A DNA stretch of 30,531 nt. Origin: JAFDVL01 sp043775925. Lineage in GTDB: Bacteria > Acidobacteriota > Blastocatellia > RBC074. The stretch is taken from contig JAYVRW010000056.1 of the NCBI GenBank assembly GCA_043775925.1, positions 1 to 30,531 of the forward strand, written 5' to 3'. The notes beneath the pieces are model-generated. The model was not told where the DNA came from. It worked only from the letters and a program-made list of their open reading frames with translations, and made no database searches. Of this stretch, positions 15,855-24,174 are shown piece after piece (the first letter of the stretch is position 1; every line of letters starts with the position of its first letter). A program made the position numbers and the translations under genes.

Positions 15855-18212
15855 TTAACGATTGACTGTTCGCTCCGTCGGCCCACGTCGTCCAGTTCCA
15901 CCGCCTCGTGTGCGACTGTCTATATCCAGCATGACAGTCACTGCTCCGCTTGCGTCTAACTTCGTCGTGACAGTTTTTATAGATCGGGCGTAGTTGACCG
16001 TTACATTATAATCGCCTTTAAACCCGCGTGTTCGATAAACTCCGGTAGCGTCGGAGTTACCATTTTCATTCGTCCACCATTCGCGGAACCACAGATCATT
16101 CCAAACTAATGCTTCCTGCTTGGAAGACCAGTCAGCGCGGTACATCGCACCGTTCGGCAACCAATGCGCACGCTCCCAGAAACCCCACATCAGGAAGTCA
16201 TCGAATTTCGGAGAGCTAAAAATCAGTGTTACAAAATCTCTCGTAAAATCGGCCTGCAATGCTTCATCAGCCGTATTGAAATCATATTCCGTCACTGCCA
16301 ACCGCACATTTAATTGTGAATACCGCGCAATAATGCTTTGCATCAAATCAATGGATGTCACTCCGGCAAAATGTCCCTGCATTCCTGCACCATCCACCGG
16401 AGCGCCATTATCCAAAAGATATTTAATCACTGCGTAGTAATAATCCTGATGCTGCACATTCAATCCGCCAGCGGATAAAATGTCATAATCATTAATGAAA
16501 AGCTTGGTATTTGGTTCAAGCTGTCGCGCCAGTTGAAACCAGCGCACCATTTCCTGATTGCCCAGAACACCGTTCGATGAAGTGACGTTATTGACTCCAC
16601 TGATCCGCCCCTGCACGTCATAATTTGTATAGGGTTCATTCAGAACATCCCATTGATACAGTTTTCCTTTGATGCCAGTATCCCCCAGAACATCATTGAA
16701 GCGAGCGGTAATTCTCGATTGCAAATCATTCGCGCTCAGAGCTTGCAGATCACTCGGCAGATACTTCCACGAAGGCCAAATTAAATTATGCCCACGCGCT
16801 GAAATATTGTGATCGGCTAACCATTGAATCGCCGTCCGCGTATTAGTTTTATTAAAAGAATTTCCGCAGGTAGTGCATTCCCATAAAGTCCATTTCAAAT
16901 CATTCTCGAACACAGAAGTATTAAAATGACTCGATACCCGCGAACGATAGATTTCAGCGTCGGTACTGTTTTGCGTCAATAATTGCGCGGTAATCGCCGA
17001 GCCGAATTTAAAAGCGTGATTGATTTGCTGGACGTAAACATTCGCGCCATTCACCGGATTGCCGTTACGATCTACGACGTTGACTTTTAAATCGCCTTTG
17101 CGAATTTGTTCAATTCTACTGTTGGCTTCAAGTCGCCACGGAGCATTTAGATTGCCGCGTTGCGGGTAATACGTGGAAACTGGAAGCTGACTGAGCTGAA
17201 CGCTTGTGCCGTAATTCGTGAGGGTGATGCCACCTAGTTCAAATTTCTGAGGCCCTGAAGCAAATTGAAAAACCAGATGTGCGCCATTCCCCGCGTAGGT
17301 GTCGTTAGATTTGAACGGGACTTGAAACTGCTGCCATTCATTCGTATCAACTGGTAGACCAAGCGACACCGCTTTCGCATAATCGCCGCCGTTGCGCTCA
17401 AAGACGACCTGCGCCCGCGTGTAGCCGCTGGCGGGTTCAAGCTTTCGCATCCAGAAGCTTAACAACATGACATCATCTTTGATGAGGCTGGCGCTGTTAT
17501 TCCAACTCAATCCGGCGTTATAAATATTTGCTGAGGTACCTGCGACATTCACCTGAATCGCCTGTGTAAAACTTTGTCCGGTCGCCGTTACATTCGTCGC
17601 TGATCCGCCGCCTACAGCGTTATCAAAATAGGTCGAATAATTACCGCTAATCACGGAAATCCCGCTGCTGGGAAGCGGCGGCGTAGCTCCAAGATTCACC
17701 AGGCTCAGACCACCGATTTCAAATGTCTGTGGCCCGAACGCGAATTGGAAACTCAGTCGCGCTTCGCCCGCGTTATAAAGCGAAGCGGATTTGAAAGGAA
17801 TAATATATTTCGTCCACGTATTGCCATCACACGGAAACGAGGTAAAAAGCGATTGCTTGTTCGGCGCAGCGATTTGCTCAAAGCTGACGTAGCCGCGAAT
17901 ATTATGACTGTCTAACGGAGCAACCTTGCGCACCCAAAAAGTAAGTTGCAAATTATCGCTGGCATTGACCGCTTGAGAATTCGCCCAACTAATCTGCGCA
18001 TCAGAAATATTCGATGACGTGCCTGGAACCGTCAAACGATAACCCTGCGTAAAAGATTGCCCGCTAATGCTGATTGGTTCGGCGGTAGCTCCCGCTCCGA
18101 CTGCGCCGCTGATACTGTAAACATTGGCTGGAAGCACTGATGTCTGTGCAAAGGAAGTAATAGAAAAAATTCCCAGCAACCAAATAGAAAAAATATTTTG
18201 ACTAAATTTCAT
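15855..18212 (-). CDS. Secreted GH10 endo-1,4-beta-xylanase with two carbohydrate-binding-like modules
   Basis: This 785-residue enzyme would cut the xylan backbone outside the cytoplasm. After a signal peptide (1-22, ending FAQ) there are two tandem beta-sandwich modules of about 150 residues (about 25-175 and 184-335). They are clearly duplicates: both contain GQSFTQ and SFQFAFGPQTFEIGG-like segments, and they look like CBM4/9-type binding modules. A short carboxypeptidase-regulatory-like strand (about 372-395) leads into the GH10 barrel (about 398-710). The acid/base is Glu526 in WDVLNEP and the nucleophile is Glu642 in AVTEYDF; the GHNLIW motif with H475 is also present. A beta-rich tail and a basic Gly/Arg end (767-785) follow. 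The start at 18212 gives the signal peptide directly; an open frame extends 40 codons further upstream through the REPIN-like repeat. No good Shine-Dalgarno is seen. Confidence 0.93.
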   Translation of the reverse strand: MKFSQNIFSIWLLGIFSITSFAQTSVLPANVYSISGAVGAGATAEPISISGQSFTQGYRLTVPGTSSNISDAQISWANSQAVNASDNLQLTFWVRKVAPLDSHNIRGYVSFEQIAAPNKQSLFTSFPCDGNTWTKYIIPFKSASLYNAGEARLSFQFAFGPQTFEIGGLSLVNLGATPPLPSSGISVISGNYSTYFDNAVGGGSATNVTATGQSFTQAIQVNVAGTSANIYNAGLSWNNSASLIKDDVMLLSFWMRKLEPASGYTRAQVVFERNGGDYAKAVSLGLPVDTNEWQQFQVPFKSNDTYAGNGAHLVFQFASGPQKFELGGITLTNYGTSVQLSQLPVSTYYPQRGNLNAPWRLEANSRIEQIRKGDLKVNVVDRNGNPVNGANVYVQQINHAFKFGSAITAQLLTQNSTDAEIYRSRVSSHFNTSVFENDLKWTLWECTTCGNSFNKTNTRTAIQWLADHNISARGHNLIWPSWKYLPSDLQALSANDLQSRITARFNDVLGDTGIKGKLYQWDVLNEPYTNYDVQGRISGVNNVTSSNGVLGNQEMVRWFQLARQLEPNTKLFINDYDILSAGGLNVQHQDYYYAVIKYLLDNGAPVDGAGMQGHFAGVTSIDLMQSIIARYSQLNVRLAVTEYDFNTADEALQADFTRDFVTLIFSSPKFDDFLMWGFWERAHWLPNGAMYRADWSSKQEALVWNDLWFREWWTNENGNSDATGVYRTRGFKGDYNVTVNYARSIKTVTTKLDASGAVTVMLDIDSRTRGGGTGRRGPTERTVNR

Positions 18213-18232
18213 ACGCGAAAGTTTAAGAGCCG

Positions 18233-18359
18233 TGTAGCGCAAACTTTTCAGTTTACTTCTGTCACAACAAATACATTGAAAAAAGAAGCTTTTGAACTTT
18301 ACTTCTTTTAGTTGAATCGCTTTGGATGCCACGAAGCAAACTGGAAAGTTTGCGCTACA
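18233..18359. repeat. REPIN-like inverted pair of REP palindromes
   Basis: The left arm 18233-18254 (TGTAGCGCAAACTTTTCAGTTT) and the right arm 18338-18359 are reverse complements at 21 of 22 positions, and similarity continues about 5 bases further inward. Each arm is itself a small hairpin: GCAAACT-ggaa-AGTTTGC on the right and nearly the same on the left. A nested stem AAAAGAAG / CTTCTTTT (18281-18288 and 18302-18309) lies at the centre. Two inverted REP units around a short spacer is the definition of a REPIN. It lies between the phosphatase stop and the xylanase start. Confidence 0.72.
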
Positions 18360-18381
18360 TTTTTAGATGAGATAAAAATTT

Positions 18382-20187
18382 CTAAATTGTCTTTAGAACA
18401 ACTAACGTCAAATCATCATGCTGATGCGCATCAACTGAAAAATCATGCACTGCTTTCAGGACGGCATCAGCAATCACAGAAGCTTTTTCTTTACGATATT
18501 CGCGGATAACTTCAACGATACGCCGCTCACCGAATTCCAGCCTTTCAGGTGGAGCCGTATGCGCTTCGCTCAATCCATCCGTATAGAAAAACAGGACATC
18601 GCCTTTTTGCAGATAAATCGTTTCGCTCTTGTATTGCTGTTGATCGAAAATCCCCAGCAATAGCCCACCGGATTTTAAAGCGCGCCACTTGCCGTCGGCT
18701 TTCATCAAAATGGGAGGATTGTGACCGGCGTTGCTATATTGAAAAGTTCGCGCTTCCGTATTGAGTACGCCAAAAACCATCGTCACTAAAAGTTGTCGTC
18801 CGAGGTCACGATGCAAACGTGAATTTGTCGCCCGCATCATTTTTGCTAACCCGAATCCGCTTCGCGCCATCAATCGAGTGATGCTGCGCGTCGCCGCCAT
18901 ACCCATCGCAGCGCGGACGCCCTTCCCCGCTACGTCGCCAATCATAATACCCAGCTTGTGATCAGATAAACGGATGTAGTCATAAAAATCTCCACTTAAA
19001 TTCAGCGCTGGTTCAAGGCGTGCCGCCAGCTCAAAACGCTTCAGCGTTGGTGGTGAATCAGGTGTCATGGCGCGTTGAATATCCCGCGCCATCATGATTT
19101 CGTGTTCGAGTAATTGTTCGCGTTCGACCTGCTCTGTGTAAAGTCTGGCATTCGCCAAAGCGATGCTGAGATTGTTGCCAACGCTTTCCAATAAATGCGC
19201 CTGACCGTGCCCAAAGGCATTGACGCGACTGCTTTCCAACGCGATAACACCAATGACATTATCTTTGTGAATGAGCGGTACTGCGACTTCAGAATGATGC
19301 GCAGTGGTTTCCCAGCTTTTGGTCACATGATAATCGGAGTCTTTGGCAACATCGCCAACAATAATCGGATGACGCAACCGTACAGCGCGTCCAACGATGC
19401 CCTGATTAATCGAAGTTCGATTGGCTTGTGAAACGCTCGGAGCATTGAAGCCTTCTTCGATGTGCCAGATAAATTCTTCGGATTCTTCATCAATTAATCC
19501 AATTGATAAAGTCTCGAAGGCAATCACGCGATGCAGTAACGGCGCAATTTGATGAAGCAACTGATCCAGATCAAGAATCGAATTGATTTCATGTCCGATG
19601 TCAATCAACGTATCCATTTCATCGGTACGCGCACGTAATTCGTCGTAGAGACGGGCATTTTCCAAAGCAATCGCTAACTGATTTCCCAGCACATTGAGGA
19701 TGCGTTCGTGTTCGCGTGTAAAATAATTTGGCTCAGCACTTTCAATGGTCAAAATGCCGACGACTTTTTGTTCACGAATCAATTTCAATGGAACTGCAAT
19801 CATTCCGCGCGGCTCATCGTTGCCTTCAATATCCAGCTTTAAGTAGCGTGGGTCTTGTTGGACATCAGAGACAATGATCGTGTGTTCATGCCGGAAAGCC
19901 GCCGAAGCAATGCTTTGATCTAACGGAATAAACCGATTGCGAGCTACCTCTTCAGGTTTGTAGCCCACCGATTTTTTCCAGACCAGACAATGCCGCTCTT
20001 CATCATTCAACAATAAATTGAGGAATTTATAATCAATAACTTCGCGCATGCGGAGCGCAATGCGCTCAATCAATTCGTCCAGATCAAGAATCGAAATAAA
20101 TTCAACGCTCAGTTCGTTAATTAAATCCTGAAGGCGATGCGACGCGCTGAGTTCAGGGTGGATAGCTTGCGCAGATGTTTCAGTCAT
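18382..20187 (-). CDS. GAF-GAF-PP2C (SpoIIE/RsbU-type) serine phosphatase
   Basis: This 601-residue cytoplasmic protein joins two GAF sensor domains (about 20-178 and 192-348) through a helical linker (about 350-375) to a PP2C phosphatase of the SpoIIE/RsbU kind (about 385-600). The metal-binding and catalytic motifs are present: GDFYDY with D400, GDVAGKGVRAA with D418, NAGHNPP (486-492), YTDGLSEA with D537 and DDLTLVV with D591/D592. Such enzymes dephosphorylate anti-anti-sigma factors in partner-switching control of stress or motility; no partner gene lies nearby. The ligand of the GAF domains cannot be told from the sequence. The gene starts 18 bases after the bcp stop without a strong ribosome-binding site, suggesting cotranscription and coupling with bcp. 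Confidence 0.94.
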   Translation of the reverse strand: MTETSAQAIHPELSASHRLQDLINELSVEFISILDLDELIERIALRMREVIDYKFLNLLLNDEERHCLVWKKSVGYKPEEVARNRFIPLDQSIASAAFRHEHTIIVSDVQQDPRYLKLDIEGNDEPRGMIAVPLKLIREQKVVGILTIESAEPNYFTREHERILNVLGNQLAIALENARLYDELRARTDEMDTLIDIGHEINSILDLDQLLHQIAPLLHRVIAFETLSIGLIDEESEEFIWHIEEGFNAPSVSQANRTSINQGIVGRAVRLRHPIIVGDVAKDSDYHVTKSWETTAHHSEVAVPLIHKDNVIGVIALESSRVNAFGHGQAHLLESVGNNLSIALANARLYTEQVEREQLLEHEIMMARDIQRAMTPDSPPTLKRFELAARLEPALNLSGDFYDYIRLSDHKLGIMIGDVAGKGVRAAMGMAATRSITRLMARSGFGLAKMMRATNSRLHRDLGRQLLVTMVFGVLNTEARTFQYSNAGHNPPILMKADGKWRALKSGGLLLGIFDQQQYKSETIYLQKGDVLFFYTDGLSEAHTAPPERLEFGERRIVEVIREYRKEKASVIADAVLKAVHDFSVDAHQHDDLTLVVLKTI

Positions 20188-20205
20188 ACTTACAGTTGAG
20201 TGGGC

Positions 20206-20652
20206 TTACGTTTGGATAGCAGCAATAGCGTTTAGAATTTCATCATCAGCGGGACGAAAAATTGGGATGACTGTTTTACGATAACGAATCACGCCTTCTT
20301 TATCAATCACAATGACTCCGCGTTTCGTCCCCAGCAACGATTTCATGTCATACGCTTTCGTCACAACTCCGTCGGCATCGGACAATAATCGTAGCGGCAA
20401 ATCGTGATTCGTAGCGAAGCGTTGATGCTTCGCTACCGAATCAGAATTGATGCCGATGACTTCGGCTCCGGTCGCCTGATACTGTTCCCAGTTGTCGCGG
20501 ACGCTGCACAATTGCTTCGTACAGACAGGAGTTTCGTCGCCAGGATAAAAAAGTAAAACAACAATTTTGCCGCGTAATGCACTGAGCTGCCAGCGGTTTC
20601 CATCACCATCCGGCAAATCAATTTCAGGCGCTGATTGTCCAACTTGTGACAT
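20206..20652 (-). CDS. bcp: Thioredoxin-dependent peroxiredoxin, Bcp/PrxQ type
   Basis: This 148-residue peroxidase reduces hydrogen peroxide and organic peroxides with electrons from thioredoxin. The active site YPGDETPVCTKQLC carries the peroxidatic Cys44 and the resolving Cys49 five residues later, which is the atypical two-cysteine arrangement of the Bcp/PrxQ subfamily. The rest (NSDSVAKHQRF, LLSDADG, GVIVIDKEGVIRY) has the normal family order and length. It is followed 18 bases later by the GAF-PP2C phosphatase and preceded by htrA, giving a stress-related group. Codons for residues 71-82 form a nearly perfect palindrome (20406-20442), listed separately. The start lacks a strong Shine-Dalgarno. 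Confidence 0.95.
   Translation of the reverse strand: MSQVGQSAPEIDLPDGDGNRWQLSALRGKIVVLLFYPGDETPVCTKQLCSVRDNWEQYQATGAEVIGINSDSVAKHQRFATNHDLPLRLLSDADGVVTKAYDMKSLLGTKRGVIVIDKEGVIRYRKTVIPIFRPADDEILNAIAAIQT
20406..20442. repeat. REP-like palindrome inside bcp
   Basis: GATTCGTAGCGAAGC (20406-20420), a 6-base loop, and GCTTCGCTACCGAATC (20427-20442) form a 15-base-pair stem with a single bulged base. It lies wholly inside the bcp coding sequence and encodes the family-typical DSVAKHQRFATN segment. Confidence 0.7.
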
Positions 20653-20663
20653 AAGTATTAGTC

Positions 20664-20739
20664 CGTTGAGTCTATTGAGTCTGTAAAATCTTTGAAATCA
20701 AGAGCGTCTATTGAGACTATAGACTTAATAGACTCAACG
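20664..20739. repeat. Inverted repeat between htrA and bcp
   Basis: CGTTGAGTCTATTGAGTCT (20664-20682) and its complement at 20721-20739 match at 18 of 19 positions around a 38-base loop. The arms are themselves built from repeats of TTGAGTCTA, and a second small stem GTCTAT / ATAGAC (20706-20711 and 20719-20724) overlaps. It sits in the 104-base spacer after the htrA stop and before the bcp start, and no U-tract follows. Confidence 0.65.
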
Positions 20740-20756
20740 AACTCGATAGACTTTTC

Positions 20757-21950
20757 TTACCCTCTTCTTGGTCGTTCGTTCAGTGTGACATCGAAAGTCA
20801 AATGTTTGCTCCCGCGCACAATTTCGACTTTGACTTTATCGCCAATATTCTTTTTGTTGATAGCACTCTCAAAATCATCGTGCGTCTTCATCGGTCTTCC
20901 GTCAATTGCGACGATGATGTCGCCACCCAGATAAAGGATTTGATTACGGAAACGCACGGGCTGATTTCCGCCCTGAATGCCAGCTTTTTCCGCTCCACTA
21001 TTTTCATACACCTGGGAAATCATCAACCCTTCTTCAACTGAGAGGCGCAATCTGTTCGACAGACCTTGCGTCAATTGAATGGGCGGCGTGATGCCAAGAT
21101 CAGGTTTGCGTGCATAACCATATTTGATGATTTCAGGGATGATGCGTTTGGCAGTGTCCACCGGAACCGCAAAGCCGATACCGACTGAGCCTCCTGACGG
21201 GCTGTAAATCATGGTATTGATTCCAATCAGCCGCCCGCGAGAATCCAATAAAGGGCCACCGGAATTGCCGGGATTAATTGCCGCGTCGGTTTGAATGACG
21301 CCTTCAATGAGGCTGTTGGTAATTTCAGAATGCAGCGGACGTGCCAAGCCGGAGACAACTCCGGTCGTCAAAGTTCGATCCAATCCAAACGGATTTCCAA
21401 TCGCCAGCACTTTTTTCCCGACAAACAAATCGGCGGAATTTCCAAGCGGAATAAGATTCAAGCTTTCCTGCGGAGCCTTAATTTCAATCACAGCTAAATC
21501 GTTATCAGGATCAGCACCAATGGGTTTCGCTTTGTAGCTTTTCCCGTTCGCCAGCGAAACCTGCAAGTCCTGTGCAAAGCCTCCGTTTTGTCCCTGTACC
21601 ACATGATAATTCGTCAGGATATGACCTTCTTTATCCAGAATGGAGCCGGAGCCAGTACCTTGTTGCTGATAGGCCTGAAACCAATCTTGAACGTTATCAG
21701 TGGAAGTAATATTTACGACACCAGGACTCATGGCTTTGTAGACATCACTGTTATTCTTTTCATCACTGGCAACTGAAGCATCCGTGATTTCTGCCACTGG
21801 AGAGGTTTCCCCATTGCCTTCGGCATCGGCGAAACGTCCTAGTAACCTTGGTCCAAGTTTTTCGTAAGCGACAACGACAGTGCCGGCAAAGAATGCTGTC
21901 AGTAACGCTAATCCTATTAATTGTTTGCCTGTAACTTGATAAGCTTTCAT
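20757..21950 (-). CDS. Periplasmic trypsin-like serine protease, HtrA/DegP family, one PDZ domain
   Basis: HtrA proteases degrade misfolded envelope proteins. The 397-residue chain has an N-terminal membrane anchor or signal segment (about 9-29), a linker, a chymotrypsin-type domain (about 68-265) and one PDZ domain (about 290-390). The catalytic triad is H116 (TNYHVV), D151 (DPDNDLAVI) and S230 (NPGNSGGP). The oxyanion neighbourhood and the VGIGFAVPV segment are intact, so the enzyme should be active. A single PDZ is as in DegS-like members rather than DegP, which has two. The ATG has AGGAA 7 bases upstream. It is followed by an inverted repeat and then bcp and the phosphatase; shared transcription is possible. 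Confidence 0.95.
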   Translation of the reverse strand: MKAYQVTGKQLIGLALLTAFFAGTVVVAYEKLGPRLLGRFADAEGNGETSPVAEITDASVASDEKNNSDVYKAMSPGVVNITSTDNVQDWFQAYQQQGTGSGSILDKEGHILTNYHVVQGQNGGFAQDLQVSLANGKSYKAKPIGADPDNDLAVIEIKAPQESLNLIPLGNSADLFVGKKVLAIGNPFGLDRTLTTGVVSGLARPLHSEITNSLIEGVIQTDAAINPGNSGGPLLDSRGRLIGINTMIYSPSGGSVGIGFAVPVDTAKRIIPEIIKYGYARKPDLGITPPIQLTQGLSNRLRLSVEEGLMISQVYENSGAEKAGIQGGNQPVRFRNQILYLGGDIIVAIDGRPMKTHDDFESAINKKNIGDKVKVEIVRGSKHLTFDVTLNERPRRG

Positions 21951-22166
21951 AAATAACTTCCTGAAAAATGACGCTCTTGATTGTCTAGCTACCTGAGGGG
22001 AAACCGCAAGCCTTCGACGATCATTTGGATATGATGCTTTGATTACGATTGCCGATGCCTAAAGTTCCGAATTCTATTACCTCGCATTTTGAGATTTCCT
22101 GAAGTACACTTACTTCATCAGTTGGCTAATATTTTGATCTCCCCCAATTCACGAAAGGATGTTCGC

Positions 22167-22832
22167 ATGCAACGCTCTCTCGTAAGCTTTTTCCTGCTTG
22201 TTATAATTCTTACAATTCAGGTTAAGGCACAAACCACACCGACACCAGCCAAACTTGACATCGAAATCATCGGCTTCAAAATCGGCAGCAATTATAACCC
22301 TTTGCTTGATCGTCAGTCCTCAGTTTTTTCCGCTGAAAGTGTCGAGATTCCACAAACCGAAGCCGAAAAAGTAGCGCGCCGCAATGCGCAGGCTAACCGT
22401 AACAATACTACCTATAATCAAACTTCTCCCAGAGGTACAATTGCGCCGGACGACAAAAGTACACGAGGGCGGTTGCGTACCTCCATCAGAGTCATTGATT
22501 TAGCGGAATGGATCAGCGTTGAAATCAAAAATACTTCCGACAAGACCCTTAAAGTAATTGAGTGGGATTTCCTGTTTCCTCGAATAGAAAACAATACGCT
22601 AAAGCTGCGTTACGCAGTAACCAGTAAAAGTGACATCAAAGCTGGCAATAAGAAAAAGCTCAAATTCATTCTCCCTGCGAACGCCATGAAGTGCAAAGTC
22701 ATCAACATCAAAGACGAACAAGCACAGGAATCAGTTTGTGGAAAAGGCTTCACGGATGCTTCAAAATTTGAGCAGGAAAATGTCGTCATCAATCGGATTG
22801 AATACGCCGACGGATCAGTCTGGAAACGCTAA
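22167..22832 (+). CDS. Secreted hypothetical protein
   Basis: This 221-residue protein has a clear signal peptide (MQRSLVSFF then a hydrophobic run, cleaved near VKAQ at 19-22). The mature part is a basic, probably beta-rich domain with a Thr/Pro linker (about 23-29). Strands such as WISVEIKNTSDKTLKVIEWD (about 114-133) suggest an immunoglobulin-like or transglutaminase-accessory-like sandwich. Two cysteines (in MKCKV and ESVCGKG) could form a disulphide. No catalytic motif is visible and I cannot name the family. The ATG at 22167 was preferred because GAAAGGA lies 7 bases upstream; the open frame extends 26 codons further but without signal-peptide character. Its stop overlaps the stop of the ferredoxin gene by 4 bases, tail to tail. 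Confidence 0.75.
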   Translation: MQRSLVSFFLLVIILTIQVKAQTTPTPAKLDIEIIGFKIGSNYNPLLDRQSSVFSAESVEIPQTEAEKVARRNAQANRNNTTYNQTSPRGTIAPDDKSTRGRLRTSIRVIDLAEWISVEIKNTSDKTLKVIEWDFLFPRIENNTLKLRYAVTSKSDIKAGNKKKLKFILPANAMKCKVINIKDEQAQESVCGKGFTDASKFEQENVVINRIEYADGSVWKR

Positions 22833-23053
22833 TTCCCTATCGCTTCAACCGGACAACATTCCAGAGCTTCCTGACACAAGCTTTCCTCTTCGGGTGAACC
22901 TGGTTGCTTATAGACATACGAGTATCCGCCACCATCAAAGCGAGTAAAATTCGCTTCAGCAATATCGCGGCAGACATCGCAATCAATACAGGATTTATCT
23001 ACAAAATACTTCCCCGCTACATTCTGGAGAACTTTATCATTTAGATCAGGCAT
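22829..23053 (-). CDS. Small [4Fe-4S] ferredoxin next to lipA
   Basis: This 74-residue protein has CIDCDVC (C22, C25, C28) and a distal CCPVEAI with C67 before proline, which supplies four ligands for one [4Fe-4S] cluster in a single-cluster ferredoxin fold. Two more cysteines (C60, C66) are not needed for this. It starts 6 bases after the lipA stop, so the two are surely cotranscribed. LipA needs reducing electrons for S-adenosylmethionine cleavage and loses a sacrificial cluster each turnover, so a dedicated electron donor is the natural reading; that part is inference. The length is shorter than two-cluster bacterial ferredoxins. Confidence 0.92.
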   Translation of the reverse strand: MPDLNDKVLQNVAGKYFVDKSCIDCDVCRDIAEANFTRFDGGGYSYVYKQPGSPEEESLCQEALECCPVEAIGN

Positions 23054-23059
23054 AACTTC

Positions 23060-24019
23060 TTATACTACGTTCAAATTCAAAATCGGTAATTCTCGCTTGA
23101 CGCTGGTCGGAACGGTGATCTGCGCAGCCACTGGAAGCACTCCTGCTGTATGCTCATGCGCGTGATAGCTGGAACGCACTAGCGGCCCAGATTCTACATA
23201 ACGAAAACCCATTTCCAAGCCAATTTCCTTGAAGCGGGCGAATTCTTCCGGCGTGTAATATTTCTCAACCGGCAAGCGCTTCTCGGCAGGTTGCAGATAT
23301 TGACCCAGTGTCAAAATATCACAGTCAACACTACGCAAATCGCGCATCGTTTCGACGATCTCTTCATCGTTTTCACCGAGTCCCAACATCACGCCAGATT
23401 TCGTCAACATTCCACGTTTTTCAGAATCGCGCCGCTTGGCAGCATTTTCCAACAAAGTCAGCGTCCATTCACGATATTTCGCGTGCGGACGAACACGACG
23501 ATACAGGCGCGGAACAGTTTCCGTATTGTGATTCAACACGTCAGGCTGCGCATCCAGAACTGCCTGAAGCGCAGCTTCGTTCCCTTGAAAATCAGGTATC
23601 AGAACTTCAACCTTGACCGTTGGATTCATCGCCCGCACCGCTTGCACCGTTAGCCCGAAATGCGCCGCACCACCGTCTTCCATATCGTCACGATTGACGG
23701 CAGTAATGACGGCATGCTTAACCTTCATTTTCTTGACCGCCTGCGCGACATGCCACGGCTCTTCCGGGTCAAGCGCGACCGGAGCGCCTTTGCTCACCGC
23801 GCAAAATCCACATCGCCGCGTACAGACTTCACCCGCGATCATAAACGTCGCCGTCCCGCTCGACCAGCATTCAAAAATGTTCGGGCATTTGGCTTCCTGG
23901 CAAACCGTGTGGAGGCTCAGGTCGTTCATGAGGTGTTTGATCTGTTGATATTCGCCACCTGTATTGAGTCGAATTTTCAACCATTTGGGCTTCGGAGTAA
24001 GTTGCTTCGCCTTAGTCAT
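23060..24019 (-). CDS. lipA: Lipoyl synthase LipA
   Basis: LipA inserts two sulphur atoms into octanoyl groups on the E2 and H proteins to make lipoate. The 319-residue radical-SAM enzyme shows the auxiliary cluster ligands C40, C45, C51 (CQEAKCPNIFEC), the radical-SAM ligands C66, C70, C73 (CTRRCGFC), and the conserved RSSY (282-285) whose serine binds the auxiliary cluster. The core (AVNRDDMEDGG, NHNTETVPRLY, YLQP) is canonical. The ATG at 24019 has no Shine-Dalgarno; instead an extended -10 promoter ends 8 bases before it, pointing to a leaderless mRNA. A small ferredoxin gene follows 6 bases later. Confidence 0.98.
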   Translation of the reverse strand: MTKAKQLTPKPKWLKIRLNTGGEYQQIKHLMNDLSLHTVCQEAKCPNIFECWSSGTATFMIAGEVCTRRCGFCAVSKGAPVALDPEEPWHVAQAVKKMKVKHAVITAVNRDDMEDGGAAHFGLTVQAVRAMNPTVKVEVLIPDFQGNEAALQAVLDAQPDVLNHNTETVPRLYRRVRPHAKYREWTLTLLENAAKRRDSEKRGMLTKSGVMLGLGENDEEIVETMRDLRSVDCDILTLGQYLQPAEKRLPVEKYYTPEEFARFKEIGLEMGFRYVESGPLVRSSYHAHEHTAGVLPVAAQITVPTSVKRELPILNLNVV

Positions 24020-24026
24020 AAAGATG

Positions 24027-24035
24027 ATTATATCA
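24027..24035 (-). promoter_or_regulatory. Extended -10 promoter of lipA (leaderless)
   Basis: On the minus strand TGA-TATAAT occupies 24035-24027, a perfect -10 hexamer with the TG of an extended -10. The predicted start point would be about 24020, that is one base before the lipA ATG. The -35 region is poor, as expected for extended -10 promoters. Confidence 0.55.
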
Positions 24036-24119
24036 GTTTGGAGCAGGTACAGTACAGAGAGCCGTAGCGACCTGGTAAATCTCCGCTATCACCAAATCTT
24101 TAACGCCCATCGTACCTTA

Positions 24120-24149
24120 ATGACAAGCGTATCTTTTCACTGTTACAAT
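24120..24149 (+). promoter_or_regulatory. Promoter of the Uma2 gene
   Basis: ATGACA (24120-24125) and TACAAT (24144-24149) are 18 bases apart, each matching five of six consensus bases. The start point would fall about 18 bases before the ATG at 24175, with AGGAG (24163-24167) in between. Confidence 0.5.
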
Positions 24150-24174
24150 TCAATTCCTAAACAGGAGAAGTTTT

